Shown here: in pieces, positions 17,377-26,670 of the stretch
Layout: the number at the start of each line of letters is the position of its first letter
How positions within the stretch are numbered: position 1 is the first letter of the stretch
Assembly: GCA_041746135.1 (NCBI GenBank)
Contig: JBGTHQ010000019.1
Coordinates: 1-64,000 of the forward strand
Direction of reading: 5' to 3'
Length of the DNA: 64,000 bases
From: Alg239-R122 sp041746135
GTDB taxonomy: Bacteria > Pseudomonadota > Alphaproteobacteria > Sphingomonadales > Sphingomonadaceae
The notes under the pieces: model-generated
Databases searched by the model: none
Seen by the model: only the letters and a program-made list of their open reading frames with translations
Told to the model about the DNA's origin: nothing
Position numbers and translations under genes: made by a program

Positions 17377-18855
17377 ATGTCCGACGCCGCACAAACCCCG
17401 CTCAATCTCTATAATAGCCTGACGCGCTCGCTTGAGACTTTCGAACCCGTCCATGCCGGTGAGGCGCGCGTCTATTCGTGCGGACCGACCGTGTATAATT
17501 ACCAGCATATCGGCAATATGCGCGCTTATATTTTTGCCGATACTCTGGGCCGCGTGCTGCGCTGGAAGGGCTATGAGCTTACCCATGTCATCAACATCAC
17601 CGATGTCGGGCATCTCACGTCCGACGCCGATGCGGGCGATGACAAGATGGAAAAGGCAGCGGCGCAAAGCGGCAAGGATATCTGGGAAATCGCGCGCCAT
17701 TATACCGATGCGTTCTGGGCCGATATCGACGCGCTCAACATTACCGCACCCGCCAAATGGTCGATCGCGACCGATCACATCGAAGAGATGATCGCGTTCG
17801 CAGCAAAAATTGCGGACAGACATTGCTATGAGCTCGAAAGCGGCCTCTATTTCGACAGCGCTACTGTTCCCGATTACGGCAGTCTGGCACGCGCGGTGAC
17901 AGAGGACGGAGAGGGTCGAATCGGCACGGTCGACGGCAAGCGTCACCAGAGCGATTTTGCAATCTGGCGCAAATCCCCCGAAGGTGAACAACGCCAGATG
18001 GAATGGGACAGCCCGTGGGGCAAGGGCGCGCCAGGCTGGCATCTGGAATGCTCCGTCATGAGCATGAAATATCTGGGTGAGAAATTCGATATCCATACCG
18101 GCGGCATCGACCACCGCGAGATCCACCACCCCAATGAAATCGCCCAGAACCAGGCGCATAATTGCACCGCGCATAGCGGCGCCAATATCTGGATGCACAA
18201 TAATTTCCTGATCGATCGTTCAAAGGATATCGGGGCGGGCAAGATGTCAAAATCGAGCGGCGATTTCCTGCGTCTCGAAAAACTGGTCGAGCGCGGCTAT
18301 CATTCCTATGCCTATCGGATGCTGTGCCTGCAGGCGCATTACCGGTCGGAACTGGAATTTACATGGGATAATTTGCTTGCGGCGCTGACGCGGCTCAAGC
18401 GCATCCTGATGGGCATGCAGAATCTGCGCGCACGATTGCCCGAATGGCCAGAGGCGAAGCCGACTATCGGCGACGCCAAAGTGGTGCAGGCGCTGGCCGA
18501 TTTCGACGCGGCAATCAGCGCCGACCTCAACACGCCCAAAGCGCTCACGATATTCGAACAGTTGCTCGATACGAAAAAAGTCGATGTGGAAGAGAAATAC
18601 GGCGCGTTATTGAAAATGGACAAGGTGTTGGGCTTTCGCCTGACCGAAACCATCCGCGAAACGCTCCGCATTCGGCCGATGGGGACGCTGTTGTCGCCAG
18701 CGGATATCGAGGAGCGACTGGCCGAGCGCACCCAGGCGCGGGCCGACAAGGATTTTGCCAAATCCGACGAAATACGCGATACACTGGTTGGCAACCGGGT
18801 CGAAGTCATGGACGGCGATCCGTTGCAATGGGACTGGATATTGGAAACATCATGA
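17377..18855 (+). CDS. cysS: Cysteinyl-tRNA synthetase
   Basis: A 492-residue class I synthetase. Zinc/active-site Cys35 is in YSCGPTVYNY, the HIGH-type motif is HIGN at 44-47, and KMSKS lies at 289-293. NITDVGHLTSDADAGDD and the WHLECSVMSMKYLG and GGIDHREIHHPNEIAQ blocks confirm cysteine specificity. Charges tRNA-Cys. The C-terminal TGA overlaps the following dehydrogenase start. Confidence 0.97.
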   Translation: MSDAAQTPLNLYNSLTRSLETFEPVHAGEARVYSCGPTVYNYQHIGNMRAYIFADTLGRVLRWKGYELTHVINITDVGHLTSDADAGDDKMEKAAAQSGKDIWEIARHYTDAFWADIDALNITAPAKWSIATDHIEEMIAFAAKIADRHCYELESGLYFDSATVPDYGSLARAVTEDGEGRIGTVDGKRHQSDFAIWRKSPEGEQRQMEWDSPWGKGAPGWHLECSVMSMKYLGEKFDIHTGGIDHREIHHPNEIAQNQAHNCTAHSGANIWMHNNFLIDRSKDIGAGKMSKSSGDFLRLEKLVERGYHSYAYRMLCLQAHYRSELEFTWDNLLAALTRLKRILMGMQNLRARLPEWPEAKPTIGDAKVVQALADFDAAISADLNTPKALTIFEQLLDTKKVDVEEKYGALLKMDKVLGFRLTETIRETLRIRPMGTLLSPADIEERLAERTQARADKDFAKSDEIRDTLVGNRVEVMDGDPLQWDWILETS

Positions 18856-19796
18856 CCAAAGCCGTTCTGTCCGCGATGGTGCGCCCGTTGGTGGAGCCGC
18901 ATTTGCCCCCGGGAATAGAGCCGCACTGGTTCATGTCCGCCGACGAGGCAAAGGTGGAAATGGCCGATGCCGTTATCGCCTGGGCCGATATGAACGATCC
19001 CAAAGCGATGCGCGAAATCGTGTCGGCGGGAACGCGGCTGAAATGGCTGTCGACCATCTATGCCGGGCTCGACCATTTTCCGGTCGCGCAACTGGCGCGG
19101 CAGGGGACGGTCGTCACCAATGGCGTGGGCATCAACACGATCGCGGTGGCGGAATATACCGTGCTGGGCATGCTCGCGCTGGCCAAGGACTATCCCGCCG
19201 TGGTGCACGCAGCCGACCGGCAGGAATGGCTGCAAAGCTCGCCCGGCACGATCGAACTGTATGAAACGAAAGCACTCATTATCGGTTATGGCGCGATCGG
19301 CCGCGCAATCGGCGAGCGGCTCAAGGGTTTTGGCGTTGATGTGACCGGCGTGGCGCGCACCGCGCGGCCCGATCAGGGCATACTCGGCGCAAATGACTGG
19401 CAGGGCCGGATCGGGGAATATGACTGGATCGTGCTGGCGCTGCCCGCGACCGACGAGACTGAGCAGGTTTTCGGGCGCGCGCAGCTGGCCGCGATGCACG
19501 GCAGCGCATATCTCGTCAATATCGCCCGCGGGTCGTGCGTCGATCAGGAGGCGCTGGTGGCCGCTTTATCCGAAAAGAAAATCGCGGGCGCGTTTCTCGA
19601 CGTGGTGACGCCGGAGCCGCTGCCGCCCGGTCATCCGTTATGGACGCTGCCCAATGCGCAGCTCAGCATGCATTTGTCGGGCCGCGCCCAGTCGAAAATG
19701 TTCCAGCGCGCCGCCGACCTCTTCATCCGCAACGCCCATGCCTGGGTCAAGGGCGAGCCGATGACCAATATGGTGGACCTGTCGCTCGGATACTGA
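18852..19796 (+). CDS. D-2-hydroxyacid dehydrogenase (NAD-dependent)
   Basis: A 314-residue D-isomer 2-hydroxyacid dehydrogenase. The Rossmann loop GYGAIGRAIGERL lies near the middle. Catalytic Arg is in NIARGSCVDQ, Glu in the VTPEPLPPGHPLW block and His in MHLSG, so the Arg/Glu/His triad is complete. Reduces 2-oxoacids such as glyoxylate or hydroxypyruvate with NAD(P)H; the exact substrate is unknown. The ATG at 18852 overlaps the cysS stop (ATGA), which fixes the start. Confidence 0.9.
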   Translation: MTKAVLSAMVRPLVEPHLPPGIEPHWFMSADEAKVEMADAVIAWADMNDPKAMREIVSAGTRLKWLSTIYAGLDHFPVAQLARQGTVVTNGVGINTIAVAEYTVLGMLALAKDYPAVVHAADRQEWLQSSPGTIELYETKALIIGYGAIGRAIGERLKGFGVDVTGVARTARPDQGILGANDWQGRIGEYDWIVLALPATDETEQVFGRAQLAAMHGSAYLVNIARGSCVDQEALVAALSEKKIAGAFLDVVTPEPLPPGHPLWTLPNAQLSMHLSGRAQSKMFQRAADLFIRNAHAWVKGEPMTNMVDLSLGY

Positions 19797-19898
19797 CGCG
19801 GATTGGCTGTCTCAGCCGGAGCAGACCAGATTTTCCCGCAACATATCCGGTCGCGAGCCGTTGTGGCAGTGCACCCCATATGAAAAGAGAGACACAGC

Positions 19899-21545
19899 AT
19901 GACCAAGGCATCCGACATCTTCATCCAGTGCCTTGAGGAAGAGGGGGTCGAATATATATTCGGCGTTCCGGGCGAGGAGAATCTGGACTTTCTCGACAGC
20001 CTGTCGCGCTCCGACACGATCCGTTTCGTGCTGACCCGCCATGAACAGGGCGCGGGTTTCATGGCCGCGACTTATGGCCGCCATACCGGCAAGCCAGGCG
20101 TATGCCTTGCAACCCTGGGGCCGGGGGCGACCAATTTGGTGACCGCCGGCGCCTATGCGCAGCTGGGCGGCATGCCGATGTTGATGATCACCGGGCAAAA
20201 ACCGATCAGATCGTCCAAACAGGGACGGTTCCAGATCCTCGACGTGGTCGATATGATGGCACCGATCACCAAATATACGCAGCAGCTGACTTCCGCCGAC
20301 AACATCCCGAGCCGGGTGCGCGAAGCAATGCGGCTGGCGCAGCAGGAAAAGCCGGGTGCGGTGCACCTTGAGCTGCCCGAGGATATTGCCGACGAACAGA
20401 CCGACAGCAAGCCGATCAGGGCGAGCATATCGCGCCGTCCCGTGGCGGAGGCCAAAGGCGTGCGTGCGGCGGTGAAGCGGATCGAAGCGGCCAAGGCCCC
20501 GATCCTGGTGCTGGGCGGCGGCGCCAACCGGACAATGACCGGCAAGATGCTGACCGCGTTTATCGACCGCACCGGCATACCTTTTGTCACGACGCAGCTG
20601 GGCAAGGGCGTGGTCGACGAGAGCCATCCGCAATTCATGGGCTGCGCGGCTTTGTCGTCGGGCGATTTCGTGCATGTGGCCATCGAAGCCGCAGACCTGA
20701 TCATCAATGTCGGGCATGACGTGATCGAAAAGCCGCCCTTTTTCATGCAGCATGGCGGCACCGAGGTCATTCACGTGTCGATGAACATGGCGCAGGTCGA
20801 GCCGGTCTATTTCCCGCAAGTCGAAGTGATCGGCGATATCGCCAATGCGATCTGGCAGATGAAGGAAGATATAACGCCGTCGCAAGGCTGGGATTTCGCG
20901 GCCATGCATGAAGCGCGCGCGGCGCAGGTCGCGCACAGCGCTGGGATGGAAGACGATGACCGCTTTCCCATTTACCCGCCGCATCTGGTCAAGGCAGTGC
21001 GCGAAGCTATGCCGGACGAGGGCATTATTGCGCTCGACAACGGCATCTACAAGATCTGGTTCGCGCGCAATTACGACGCGCACATGCCCAATACCGTATT
21101 GCTCGACAACGCGCTGGCCAGCATGGGCGCGGGGCTGCCCTCGGCGATGATGTCGGCGATGCTCTATCCGGAGCGCAAGGTCATGGCGATCTGCGGCGAC
21201 GGCGGGTTCATGATGAATACGCAGGAAATGGAAACCGCGGTGCGGTTGCGCCTCAACCTCACGGTGCTGGTGCTGCGCGACGATGCCTATGGCATGATCC
21301 GCTGGAAACAGAGCCATATGGGCTTTGCCGATTACGGGCTTACTTACGGCAATCCCGATTTCGTGCAGCACGCGCAAAGCTATGGTGCGCAAGGCCACCG
21401 GATCGAAAGCGCCGCCCATCTGGGCGAGACGCTGGAGACCTGCCTGAACGGCAAAGGTGTGCACCTGATCGACTGCCCGGTCGATTATGCCGATAATGAC
21501 CGCATACTAAACCGGGAAATCAAGGAACTGAGCGCGAAACTTTAA
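19899..21545 (+). CDS. Acetolactate-synthase-like TPP-dependent enzyme, large subunit type
   Basis: A 548-residue thiamine-diphosphate enzyme. The catalytic Glu is in LTRHEQGAGFMA, the central domain carries LGGGANRTMTGKM, and the TPP/Mg motif GDGGFMMNTQEMETAVRL spans the standard GDG...N distance. LPEDIADEQ and PVDYADND resemble the catabolic AlsS-type acetolactate synthases. No small regulatory subunit gene is adjacent, which also favours the catabolic type. Predicted to condense two pyruvates to 2-acetolactate, but related carboligases cannot be ruled out. Confidence 0.85.
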   Translation: MTKASDIFIQCLEEEGVEYIFGVPGEENLDFLDSLSRSDTIRFVLTRHEQGAGFMAATYGRHTGKPGVCLATLGPGATNLVTAGAYAQLGGMPMLMITGQKPIRSSKQGRFQILDVVDMMAPITKYTQQLTSADNIPSRVREAMRLAQQEKPGAVHLELPEDIADEQTDSKPIRASISRRPVAEAKGVRAAVKRIEAAKAPILVLGGGANRTMTGKMLTAFIDRTGIPFVTTQLGKGVVDESHPQFMGCAALSSGDFVHVAIEAADLIINVGHDVIEKPPFFMQHGGTEVIHVSMNMAQVEPVYFPQVEVIGDIANAIWQMKEDITPSQGWDFAAMHEARAAQVAHSAGMEDDDRFPIYPPHLVKAVREAMPDEGIIALDNGIYKIWFARNYDAHMPNTVLLDNALASMGAGLPSAMMSAMLYPERKVMAICGDGGFMMNTQEMETAVRLRLNLTVLVLRDDAYGMIRWKQSHMGFADYGLTYGNPDFVQHAQSYGAQGHRIESAAHLGETLETCLNGKGVHLIDCPVDYADNDRILNREIKELSAKL

Positions 21546-21587
21546 TCGGCGATGCCGATGGCATTCCGGCAGCAAAAAAGGCGGGCG

Positions 21588-21872
21588 TCACCAATCCTCC
21601 ACCGTCAACGCTTCTATTTCCAGCACGAGCGTCTGAGCGGTCTGCACCGACCGTGCGACAAATATATCCGCGACGACATGTCCGCGCAGGTCGAATTCGT
21701 GCGCGGGCAGGCGCGCGGCCAGCATCTTGCCCGCCGCAATCGCCTGCGCGCCGACACACTCTATCCGCAGTTCGTGCCGCATGCCGGTAAAAGTGGCGCT
21801 GGCCCAGGCAGCGCCCTTATAGTGCACGATCCGTGCATCGGGCGGGGTGAGTTCCGCCAGCGCCCGCACCAG
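21588..21872 (-). pseudogene. C-terminal fragment of host gene cut by the prophage
   Basis: The frame encodes about 94 residues (PLVRALAELTPPDAR through IEALTVEDW) ending at 21588. Upstream it runs into prophage DNA at 21876. Joined to the segment at 60,460-60,499 after removing the prophage and one GCGGG copy, it gives a continuous 107-residue frame starting MKHKRIKPDASDPL then VRALAELTPP. The intact protein is unknown to me: a small soluble alpha/beta protein, cotranscribed with the 61-residue HTH gene (ATGA overlap). It is now split and presumably inactive. Confidence 0.85.
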
Positions 21873-21876
21873 CGGG
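21872..21876. repeat. Left 5-bp target-site duplication (GCGGG)
   Basis: GCGGG directly precedes the left TGT terminus. The same five bases directly follow the right ACA terminus at 60,460-60,464. A 5-bp duplication is the hallmark of Mu-type transposition. Confidence 0.92.
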
Positions 21877-21900
21877 TGTGACGCGCCACTTATTAGTGTG
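21877..21900 (+). repeat. Left phage terminus with transposase-binding-site-like repeat
   Basis: Begins TGTGACGCGCCACTTATTA. Its first 18 bases match the reversed right end (TGTAGCGCGCCATTTATTC) at 15 positions. The CCACTTATT core (21886-21894) recurs in inverted orientation three times at the right end. This is inferred to be the L1-type MuA binding site. Confidence 0.8.
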
Positions 21901-22226
21901 TGATGGAAATACCGGGATATGGCGGAAGATAGCGGGATATAACGGGACGGAGGCCGCAGTATTGCGTGGGTTTTGCTGTTGAGCACAATGACCAATACAG
22001 GCAAATAATTTTTGGCGCGTTGCGAAGTTTCAACAGGCAAATCAGGCCATATTATGCCCTGTAACCCGCAGAAATGCGTCGCCAGTTCCCAGTTGTGTCG
22101 TTTTGTAGTTCCCAGTTTGTGAAACCCGCATAAATCAGGGGATTGAACACGGACAGACAGGCCAACCGAACGAAATTTCAGGCACATCTTGAACCGTAAC
22201 TGGGAACTGGCAGAGTTATATTGCGG
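21895..22226. other. Non-coding left-end region of the prophage
   Basis: About 330 bases without a convincing gene. Two direct repeats of a CGGGATAT(G/A) core lie 20 bases apart (21912-21925 and 21932-21945). A 13-bp perfect inverted repeat CCAGTTCCCAGTT (22082-22094) / AACTGGGAACTGG (22198-22210) brackets a further AGTTCCCAGTTT copy at 22107-22118. The region lies beyond the stop of the methylase gene and could hold transcription termination or transposase-binding sequences. Confidence 0.5.
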
Positions 22227-23093
22227 CTAGTTTCGTATGATCAATTCTCCTACTCTTTTGGCCCGGCTTCCACCGCTCACGGTATAGGTGGTTTCGACCT
22301 CCGATATGGCGAAGCCGGCGAAGATTTTTCGCACCTCTTCGGTGTCATTCAGGCTCAAGATAAACCGGCCTTTCAGATCATGAAAAAGGGTGGCCATTTC
22401 GGCGAACTGATCGCTGCCGAAAAGCGGCTCTCCGCCATCCGATTTGCCATAGTCGTTCTCGCATCCGAAATAGGGCGGATCGCAATAGAAGAGCATGCCC
22501 TCGCGGTCATATTTGGTGACGAATGTCCGCCACGGCAATCGCTCGATAACGACCGGCGACAAGCGCTCGTGAATAGCCTCGAGAACAGGGCCCAGTTTGG
22601 TGATATCGAAGCGGGCCGGCGACGACGGATCGACCCCGAAATGGCGACCGGAAACCTTGCCACCAAAGGCCAGGCGCTGGAGATAGAGAAAGCGCGCCGC
22701 GCGCTCGAGATCGGTCAGCGTCGACGGATCGGTGGCGATCAGGAGTTCGAAACCGGCACGCGATGTTATCTGGTACCGGAGCATATCCATGAAGGCGATA
22801 TAATGGCGCTGCAGGATGCGAAAGAAATTGCTCACGTCCATCGACCAGTCATTGATGCACTCGGTTTTCGGGCGCGATGTACGCTTGAAGAAAATGCCGC
22901 CCATGCCGACGAACGGTTCGGCATAACCGCGATGCGGGGTGCGCGAAATCAGCTCTATCAGCCGTTTGGACAGGTTTCGCTTGCCGCCGACATAGGCGGC
23001 GGCAGGATGCACAGGAGATACGGGCTGCAAGTGCGTTTCATGCGGATTGAACGGTTTGTTAAACGGGGGTGAATTGGGACTCGACTCTGTCAT
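22227..23093 (-). CDS. D12-class (Dam-like) adenine-specific DNA methyltransferase
   Basis: A 288-residue N6-adenine methyltransferase. AYVGGKRNLSKRLIELI (34-50) is the FxGGK-type motif, AEPFVGMGGIFFKR (58-71) the SAM-binding PFxGxG motif, and DPPY at 205-208 the catalytic motif IV. Class D12 enzymes recognise short sites such as GATC. As the last gene of the leftward transcript it occupies the position of a late DNA-modification gene, analogous to Mu mom, and probably protects phage DNA against host restriction. The ATG at 23093 has a GGAAC-type ribosome-binding site; longer frames upstream are not protein-like. Confidence 0.92.
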   Translation of the reverse strand: MTESSPNSPPFNKPFNPHETHLQPVSPVHPAAAYVGGKRNLSKRLIELISRTPHRGYAEPFVGMGGIFFKRTSRPKTECINDWSMDVSNFFRILQRHYIAFMDMLRYQITSRAGFELLIATDPSTLTDLERAARFLYLQRLAFGGKVSGRHFGVDPSSPARFDITKLGPVLEAIHERLSPVVIERLPWRTFVTKYDREGMLFYCDPPYFGCENDYGKSDGGEPLFGSDQFAEMATLFHDLKGRFILSLNDTEEVRKIFAGFAISEVETTYTVSGGSRAKRVGELIIRN

Positions 23094-23358
23094 GATGTTC
23101 CTTATACGTTCCGCTTGCTCGTATGCGAGTGGCGGGATGGCCCGGTGAATGGCCAGCTGGATCATGACGGGGTGTTGCCGTCGGTAAAAGGCGTTGGCGC
23201 GCCTTTTCCCCCGCCTCGCAGCGGGGCAATTGCATTGACGCGCATGATGGCTTATATGAAAGCCACGATGCGCGCGACACGGTGAAACTGCCTGCCGTAG
23301 CACGGCCCCGGCCGGAGCGCGTTGCGGGGGATGGCAGTCCCCGCCGCGCATCGTACAT
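23094..23358 (-). pseudogene. Possible degraded com-like zinc-finger gene
   Basis: The interval between the MuF and methylase genes holds no convincing single frame. One minus frame (ATG 23358) contains MQLPRCEAG, which resembles the IKCPRCGA half of Com proteins with the first Cys replaced. Another frame begins MRGGDCH, resembling the MRCGDCH N-terminal half. Com is the translational activator of mom in Mu and is often followed by methylase genes. A frameshifted remnant is plausible but tentative; it may equally be non-coding. Confidence 0.3.
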
Positions 23359-23365
23359 TTTCCCA

Positions 23366-24580
23366 TCATCGCCGGTCCCAGAGCAGTTCGCTGCGCCTGA
23401 TTTCCGCCGCCAGCGATCGCGCGCGCAGCCGGTGCAGGCTCAAGAGATAGTTCTCGCGGCCATCGGCGGTGGTTTTGACCACGGCGCGCATCCACGCGCC
23501 ATCATATTGGCCGATCAGCACGAGCCGCGAATTGGGCTGTCGCAAGGCGATGACTGCATCGGCGATGATATCGGCGGCGGCGCGATATTCGTCCATGCCG
23601 ATATCGCTGCGCCTGCGCGCCGGAGCGCTTTGTTTTATGAGTGTGGCCGATGAAAACCGCACGAGCGATCCTTCAGCCGACAAAGCGCTGCGTCCGGCAT
23701 CATCGAGCCATGCAAACGGAAATTCGATATCGGGTAGTGCTACAAACTGCTCGAATGCCGGATCCGCTACCAGCTCGCGGACGGTCATTTTGGCCGCGCC
23801 GCGCAGTCCAGCCTGCTCGGCCTGGACCACCGATCGCATCGCCTTTGCCGCGACAGCCTGCAGATGCGCGATACCGGGATTATAGCTGAAGCCCGGATCG
23901 ATTTCGGGCGGCACCATGATGGGCTGGCTTTTGCCGGCGGGATAAAATGGTATGCGCGGACCTTCGGCAGGCGGCTGCGACACATGCCACCCGCTGCGCT
24001 TCATCATGGCCTCGCTGACTTGTTCGACAATACAGTTGCAGCCCCAGCCATTGGGCGGAAAATGCGTCTGCCACCAAGGATCGTCGATCGGCAGTATCAA
24101 TCCGTGCCAGCCCAGATGCTGCTGTCTTGGATGTTTGCGTGGGTGGTCGGAGCGGTAGCGCAAATAGGGAAAGGATTTTTTCTCGGCCTGATATCTGCGC
24201 CAGCGGCCGGCAGCGATGCTCATGCGCGTATTGGTGCGGTAGATGGTGCGCAGGCGCCGATCGTTGACGATGATCTTCTCATCGGTACCGGTCAGTTCCC
24301 CGTCCTGGACGACGCCCCACCATCCCTGTTTCTTGAGCTCGGGCAGAATGTCCGCCTTCCACTGCTCGAACGTGCCACCATTGACGATGACATTGTCGAG
24401 CGAGGCGCGGATATTGCGCAACAGATCGAGTTTGGCGATCTTTGCCACGGTGAAGGCCGATGCATGCTCCTGATGCATCATCTCTGACCAGCGCACGGTC
24501 GGTTTGAGCTCGCCGCGCTCCTGCCACACCTTGACGGTGTCGGTCGGCGGCAAAAAGATTGTGGTGCGTTTTTCAGGCAT
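23366..24580 (-). CDS. Mu gpF-like minor head (head morphogenesis) protein
   Basis: A 404-residue protein of the phage Mu F-like family. The family core is in TIYRTNTRMSIAAGRWRRYQ, PYLRYRSDHPRKHP, and DPWWQTHFPPNGWGCNCIV, with the characteristic C-x-C following W-G. MuF proteins are few-copy head-assembly components next to the portal. The ATG at 24580 overlaps the upstream stop by one base (TAATG). Confidence 0.9.
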   Translation of the reverse strand: MPEKRTTIFLPPTDTVKVWQERGELKPTVRWSEMMHQEHASAFTVAKIAKLDLLRNIRASLDNVIVNGGTFEQWKADILPELKKQGWWGVVQDGELTGTDEKIIVNDRRLRTIYRTNTRMSIAAGRWRRYQAEKKSFPYLRYRSDHPRKHPRQQHLGWHGLILPIDDPWWQTHFPPNGWGCNCIVEQVSEAMMKRSGWHVSQPPAEGPRIPFYPAGKSQPIMVPPEIDPGFSYNPGIAHLQAVAAKAMRSVVQAEQAGLRGAAKMTVRELVADPAFEQFVALPDIEFPFAWLDDAGRSALSAEGSLVRFSSATLIKQSAPARRRSDIGMDEYRAAADIIADAVIALRQPNSRLVLIGQYDGAWMRAVVKTTADGRENYLLSLHRLRARSLAAEIRRSELLWDRR

Positions 24581-24903
24581 TATGCGGCAAGCTCGTCCGC
24601 CGATAGCTGACCGCGCCAGCACAGTTGCTCACCGACCTCGACATCGACAAAACCTCTTTTTCCCGGCACGAATTTCAGCGTGACCAAAGCATTATTCTCG
24701 TAGCGGGCTTGCAGCTTGCGGCGGACACCGCAAGCATCGTAAAATATCTGCGCTTCGACCAAAGCGCCTTTGGCGAGGCGCAATTCGCAGCTGGCGAAGA
24801 GCTTAGCCAGCTCGTCGACACAGCCAGGGCGAATGGTCCAGTGCTGGGGCCGATTTTGAGGTAGAGGATATGGAGGAATGTTAGCTTTCACGAGCGGCAC
24901 CAT
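24580..24903 (-). CDS. Hypothetical phage protein between portal and MuF
   Basis: A 107-residue soluble protein with a two-Cys core (FASCELRLAKG, FYDACGVRR) and a beta-rich C-terminal half (LVTLKFVPGKRGFVDVEVGEQL). I do not recognise the family. It is coupled to both neighbours: its start overlaps the preceding small gene by 16 bases and its stop overlaps the MuF start. Confidence 0.6.
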   Translation of the reverse strand: MVPLVKANIPPYPLPQNRPQHWTIRPGCVDELAKLFASCELRLAKGALVEAQIFYDACGVRRKLQARYENNALVTLKFVPGKRGFVDVEVGEQLCWRGQLSADELAA

Positions 24904-25136
24904 TCAAAATGGCAAACTGAGCGCCCAGACAAATCTGCCGAAACTGATAGTTTAGCCAGCATAATTATAAAATCAGTCTTCACAGCTCGGGCAGTAGGTT
25001 CGATGATTTGGATCACGCCATAAGTCGTTTTAGCCGACTTGAGCACGTCACCAGGCTCTGGTCTGGAGCCATGCCAATTCCCCTTGGCAACGCGCGTCTT
25101 TCGGATCGGACCAGCAAGATCTAACGGATCAAACAT
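24888..25136 (-). CDS. Small hypothetical phage protein downstream of portal
   Basis: Eighty-two residues from MFDPLDLAGP. The ATG overlaps the last eight bases of the portal gene. It contains NWHGSRPEPGDVLKSAKTTYGVIQII, reminiscent of small beta-barrel proteins, but no family is assigned. It is AT-richer at its end than the surrounding head genes. Confidence 0.5.
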   Translation of the reverse strand: MFDPLDLAGPIRKTRVAKGNWHGSRPEPGDVLKSAKTTYGVIQIIEPTARAVKTDFIIMLAKLSVSADLSGRSVCHFEWCRS

Positions 25137-26667
25137 CTGCATTCTCTTCGGCCAGTCGCATGGCAAACTGGGCGCGCTCGAGGCTCTCGCGCAGCGGCGC
25201 ATCGTTCATCGCTGCGAGCGCGTCGCCATCGAGAAGCGCCTGCAGATCGTCGGCGGTTTGCGCGTCGGCAATCTGCCGGTACAGCGATCCGGTCATGTCG
25301 TTCGCGACGCGAAAGCCGTCTGCCGCGATCAGATCCTCGACCAGCTCATCATTATCGTCGGCAAAACGGTATTCAGCGAAACTTGCCGCCTCCGGATCGG
25401 CATCGCTTTCATCGTCATCGAGCGGCAGACCGTCCTTGCGTCCTGTTGGCGCGGCAGGCTTTGGCGCAGCGCTGCGCACATAGCCGTCGCCATATGTATC
25501 GCGGAAGCTTTCATCGGTGCGCTCCCAGCCATTTTCGCGGTGGACCTTGTCGGTTTCGGCCTGGTGCTTGGTGTCGAGCTCTTCCTCGACATCGCGCATG
25601 ACACGCGGACTGGCGACGTCGGTCCCGAACAGGAAATCGGTAAACCAGCGGGCCGGTCCGGCATTGAAACTGTCGGAGAGCAGATCCGCATCGGCCTTGA
25701 TAACCTCCAGCTTGACGCCGGCATGCACCTGTGCCTGGCTGTTCGACGAGCCGTCCTGCGTCGTCATGGTCTGCGAGAGCACTACCTTGGCGATGCACTC
25801 GTCCATATACCGGCACAGCTGCTCGTAATCGGCTACACCCGATTTGGCGACCTGAAGCAGCTCGATTGCCATGCCTTCAGGAATGGCAATGCCGGCATCG
25901 GTCGATATGGCCTGCATCGCGGCCAGCAGATTGTCGATTTCCGATGTGGGCGTGCCGGGCCGATAGGTGCCTTTCGCCGTGGGCGAACCGAATTTATCGA
26001 GGAAGTTGTTCCAGAAACGCAATCCATTGCGCTTGAACAGCGTAGGCCAGTAGAGCCATTCGGCCAGTCCGCGTCCATAAAGCTCGTCATCATCGCTGGC
26101 GCCGGCAGTCACGACCCAGAATTTGCGATCGGGCATGATCTCGCCCGCCATATTGGCGCGGGTGAGCATGCGCAACCGATCGTCGGCATCGTACCGGAAC
26201 CGCCGGGCATGGCGGACCTTGATATTCCCGAAATCGAATTCGGGCACCTGCCACAGCAGCTCGCCGACCGAATATCCGAAAAATACGGCATATAGCATCT
26301 TGTCGGTGATGCGGTCCCACCCGATCCGCCACAAATTGTCCTTCAGTGCCTCTGCCGCGGCGACTGAACGCGGATCCTCGTCGTCGCCGGGCACAACGTC
26401 CCAATTGCGGGACACGACAGCCATACGGCGCTGCTGGAGCGTCGACATAACCTGATCGTCCTCGAGGATGACATCATAGACGCCCCAGTCGATTGCGGTA
26501 CGCAGACGCGGATCGCGCGGCTGTTGCAGACCATGGACATAAGGGCGGGTGATATCACGGCCGTCGCGGGTGGTGGCGATGACGTTCGCGAGCTCGCGCA
26601 TGCCAGCGGTCCTGGTTCCGGCACGCTTGGCTATTTTCGAGGCATAGGGGCGGGGTTTCTGGGCCAT
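25129..26667 (-). CDS. Mu gp29-like portal protein (DUF935)
   Basis: A 512-residue portal protein of the DUF935 family used by Mu-like phages. Typical segments are TAIDWGVYDVILEDDQVMSTLQQRRMAVVS, FFGYSVGELLW, NGLRFWNNFLDKFGSPTAKGTY and ECIAKVVLSQTMTTQDG. It forms the dodecameric DNA gate of the capsid. An acidic low-complexity stretch lies at about 420-440. Follows terminase by three bases. Confidence 0.93.
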   Translation of the reverse strand: MAQKPRPYASKIAKRAGTRTAGMRELANVIATTRDGRDITRPYVHGLQQPRDPRLRTAIDWGVYDVILEDDQVMSTLQQRRMAVVSRNWDVVPGDDEDPRSVAAAEALKDNLWRIGWDRITDKMLYAVFFGYSVGELLWQVPEFDFGNIKVRHARRFRYDADDRLRMLTRANMAGEIMPDRKFWVVTAGASDDDELYGRGLAEWLYWPTLFKRNGLRFWNNFLDKFGSPTAKGTYRPGTPTSEIDNLLAAMQAISTDAGIAIPEGMAIELLQVAKSGVADYEQLCRYMDECIAKVVLSQTMTTQDGSSNSQAQVHAGVKLEVIKADADLLSDSFNAGPARWFTDFLFGTDVASPRVMRDVEEELDTKHQAETDKVHRENGWERTDESFRDTYGDGYVRSAAPKPAAPTGRKDGLPLDDDESDADPEAASFAEYRFADDNDELVEDLIAADGFRVANDMTGSLYRQIADAQTADDLQALLDGDALAAMNDAPLRESLERAQFAMRLAEENADV

Positions 26668-26670
26668 GGT

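Noticed and set aside
19812..21464. A 550-codon minus-strand frame opposite the acetolactate-synthase-like gene
   Set aside because: His/Arg/Ala-rich shadow; the plus-strand TPP enzyme is unambiguous.
21546..21587. Terminator between the acetolactate-synthase-like gene and the host fragment
   Set aside because: Only a 4-bp stem near an A6 run is found, too weak to call.
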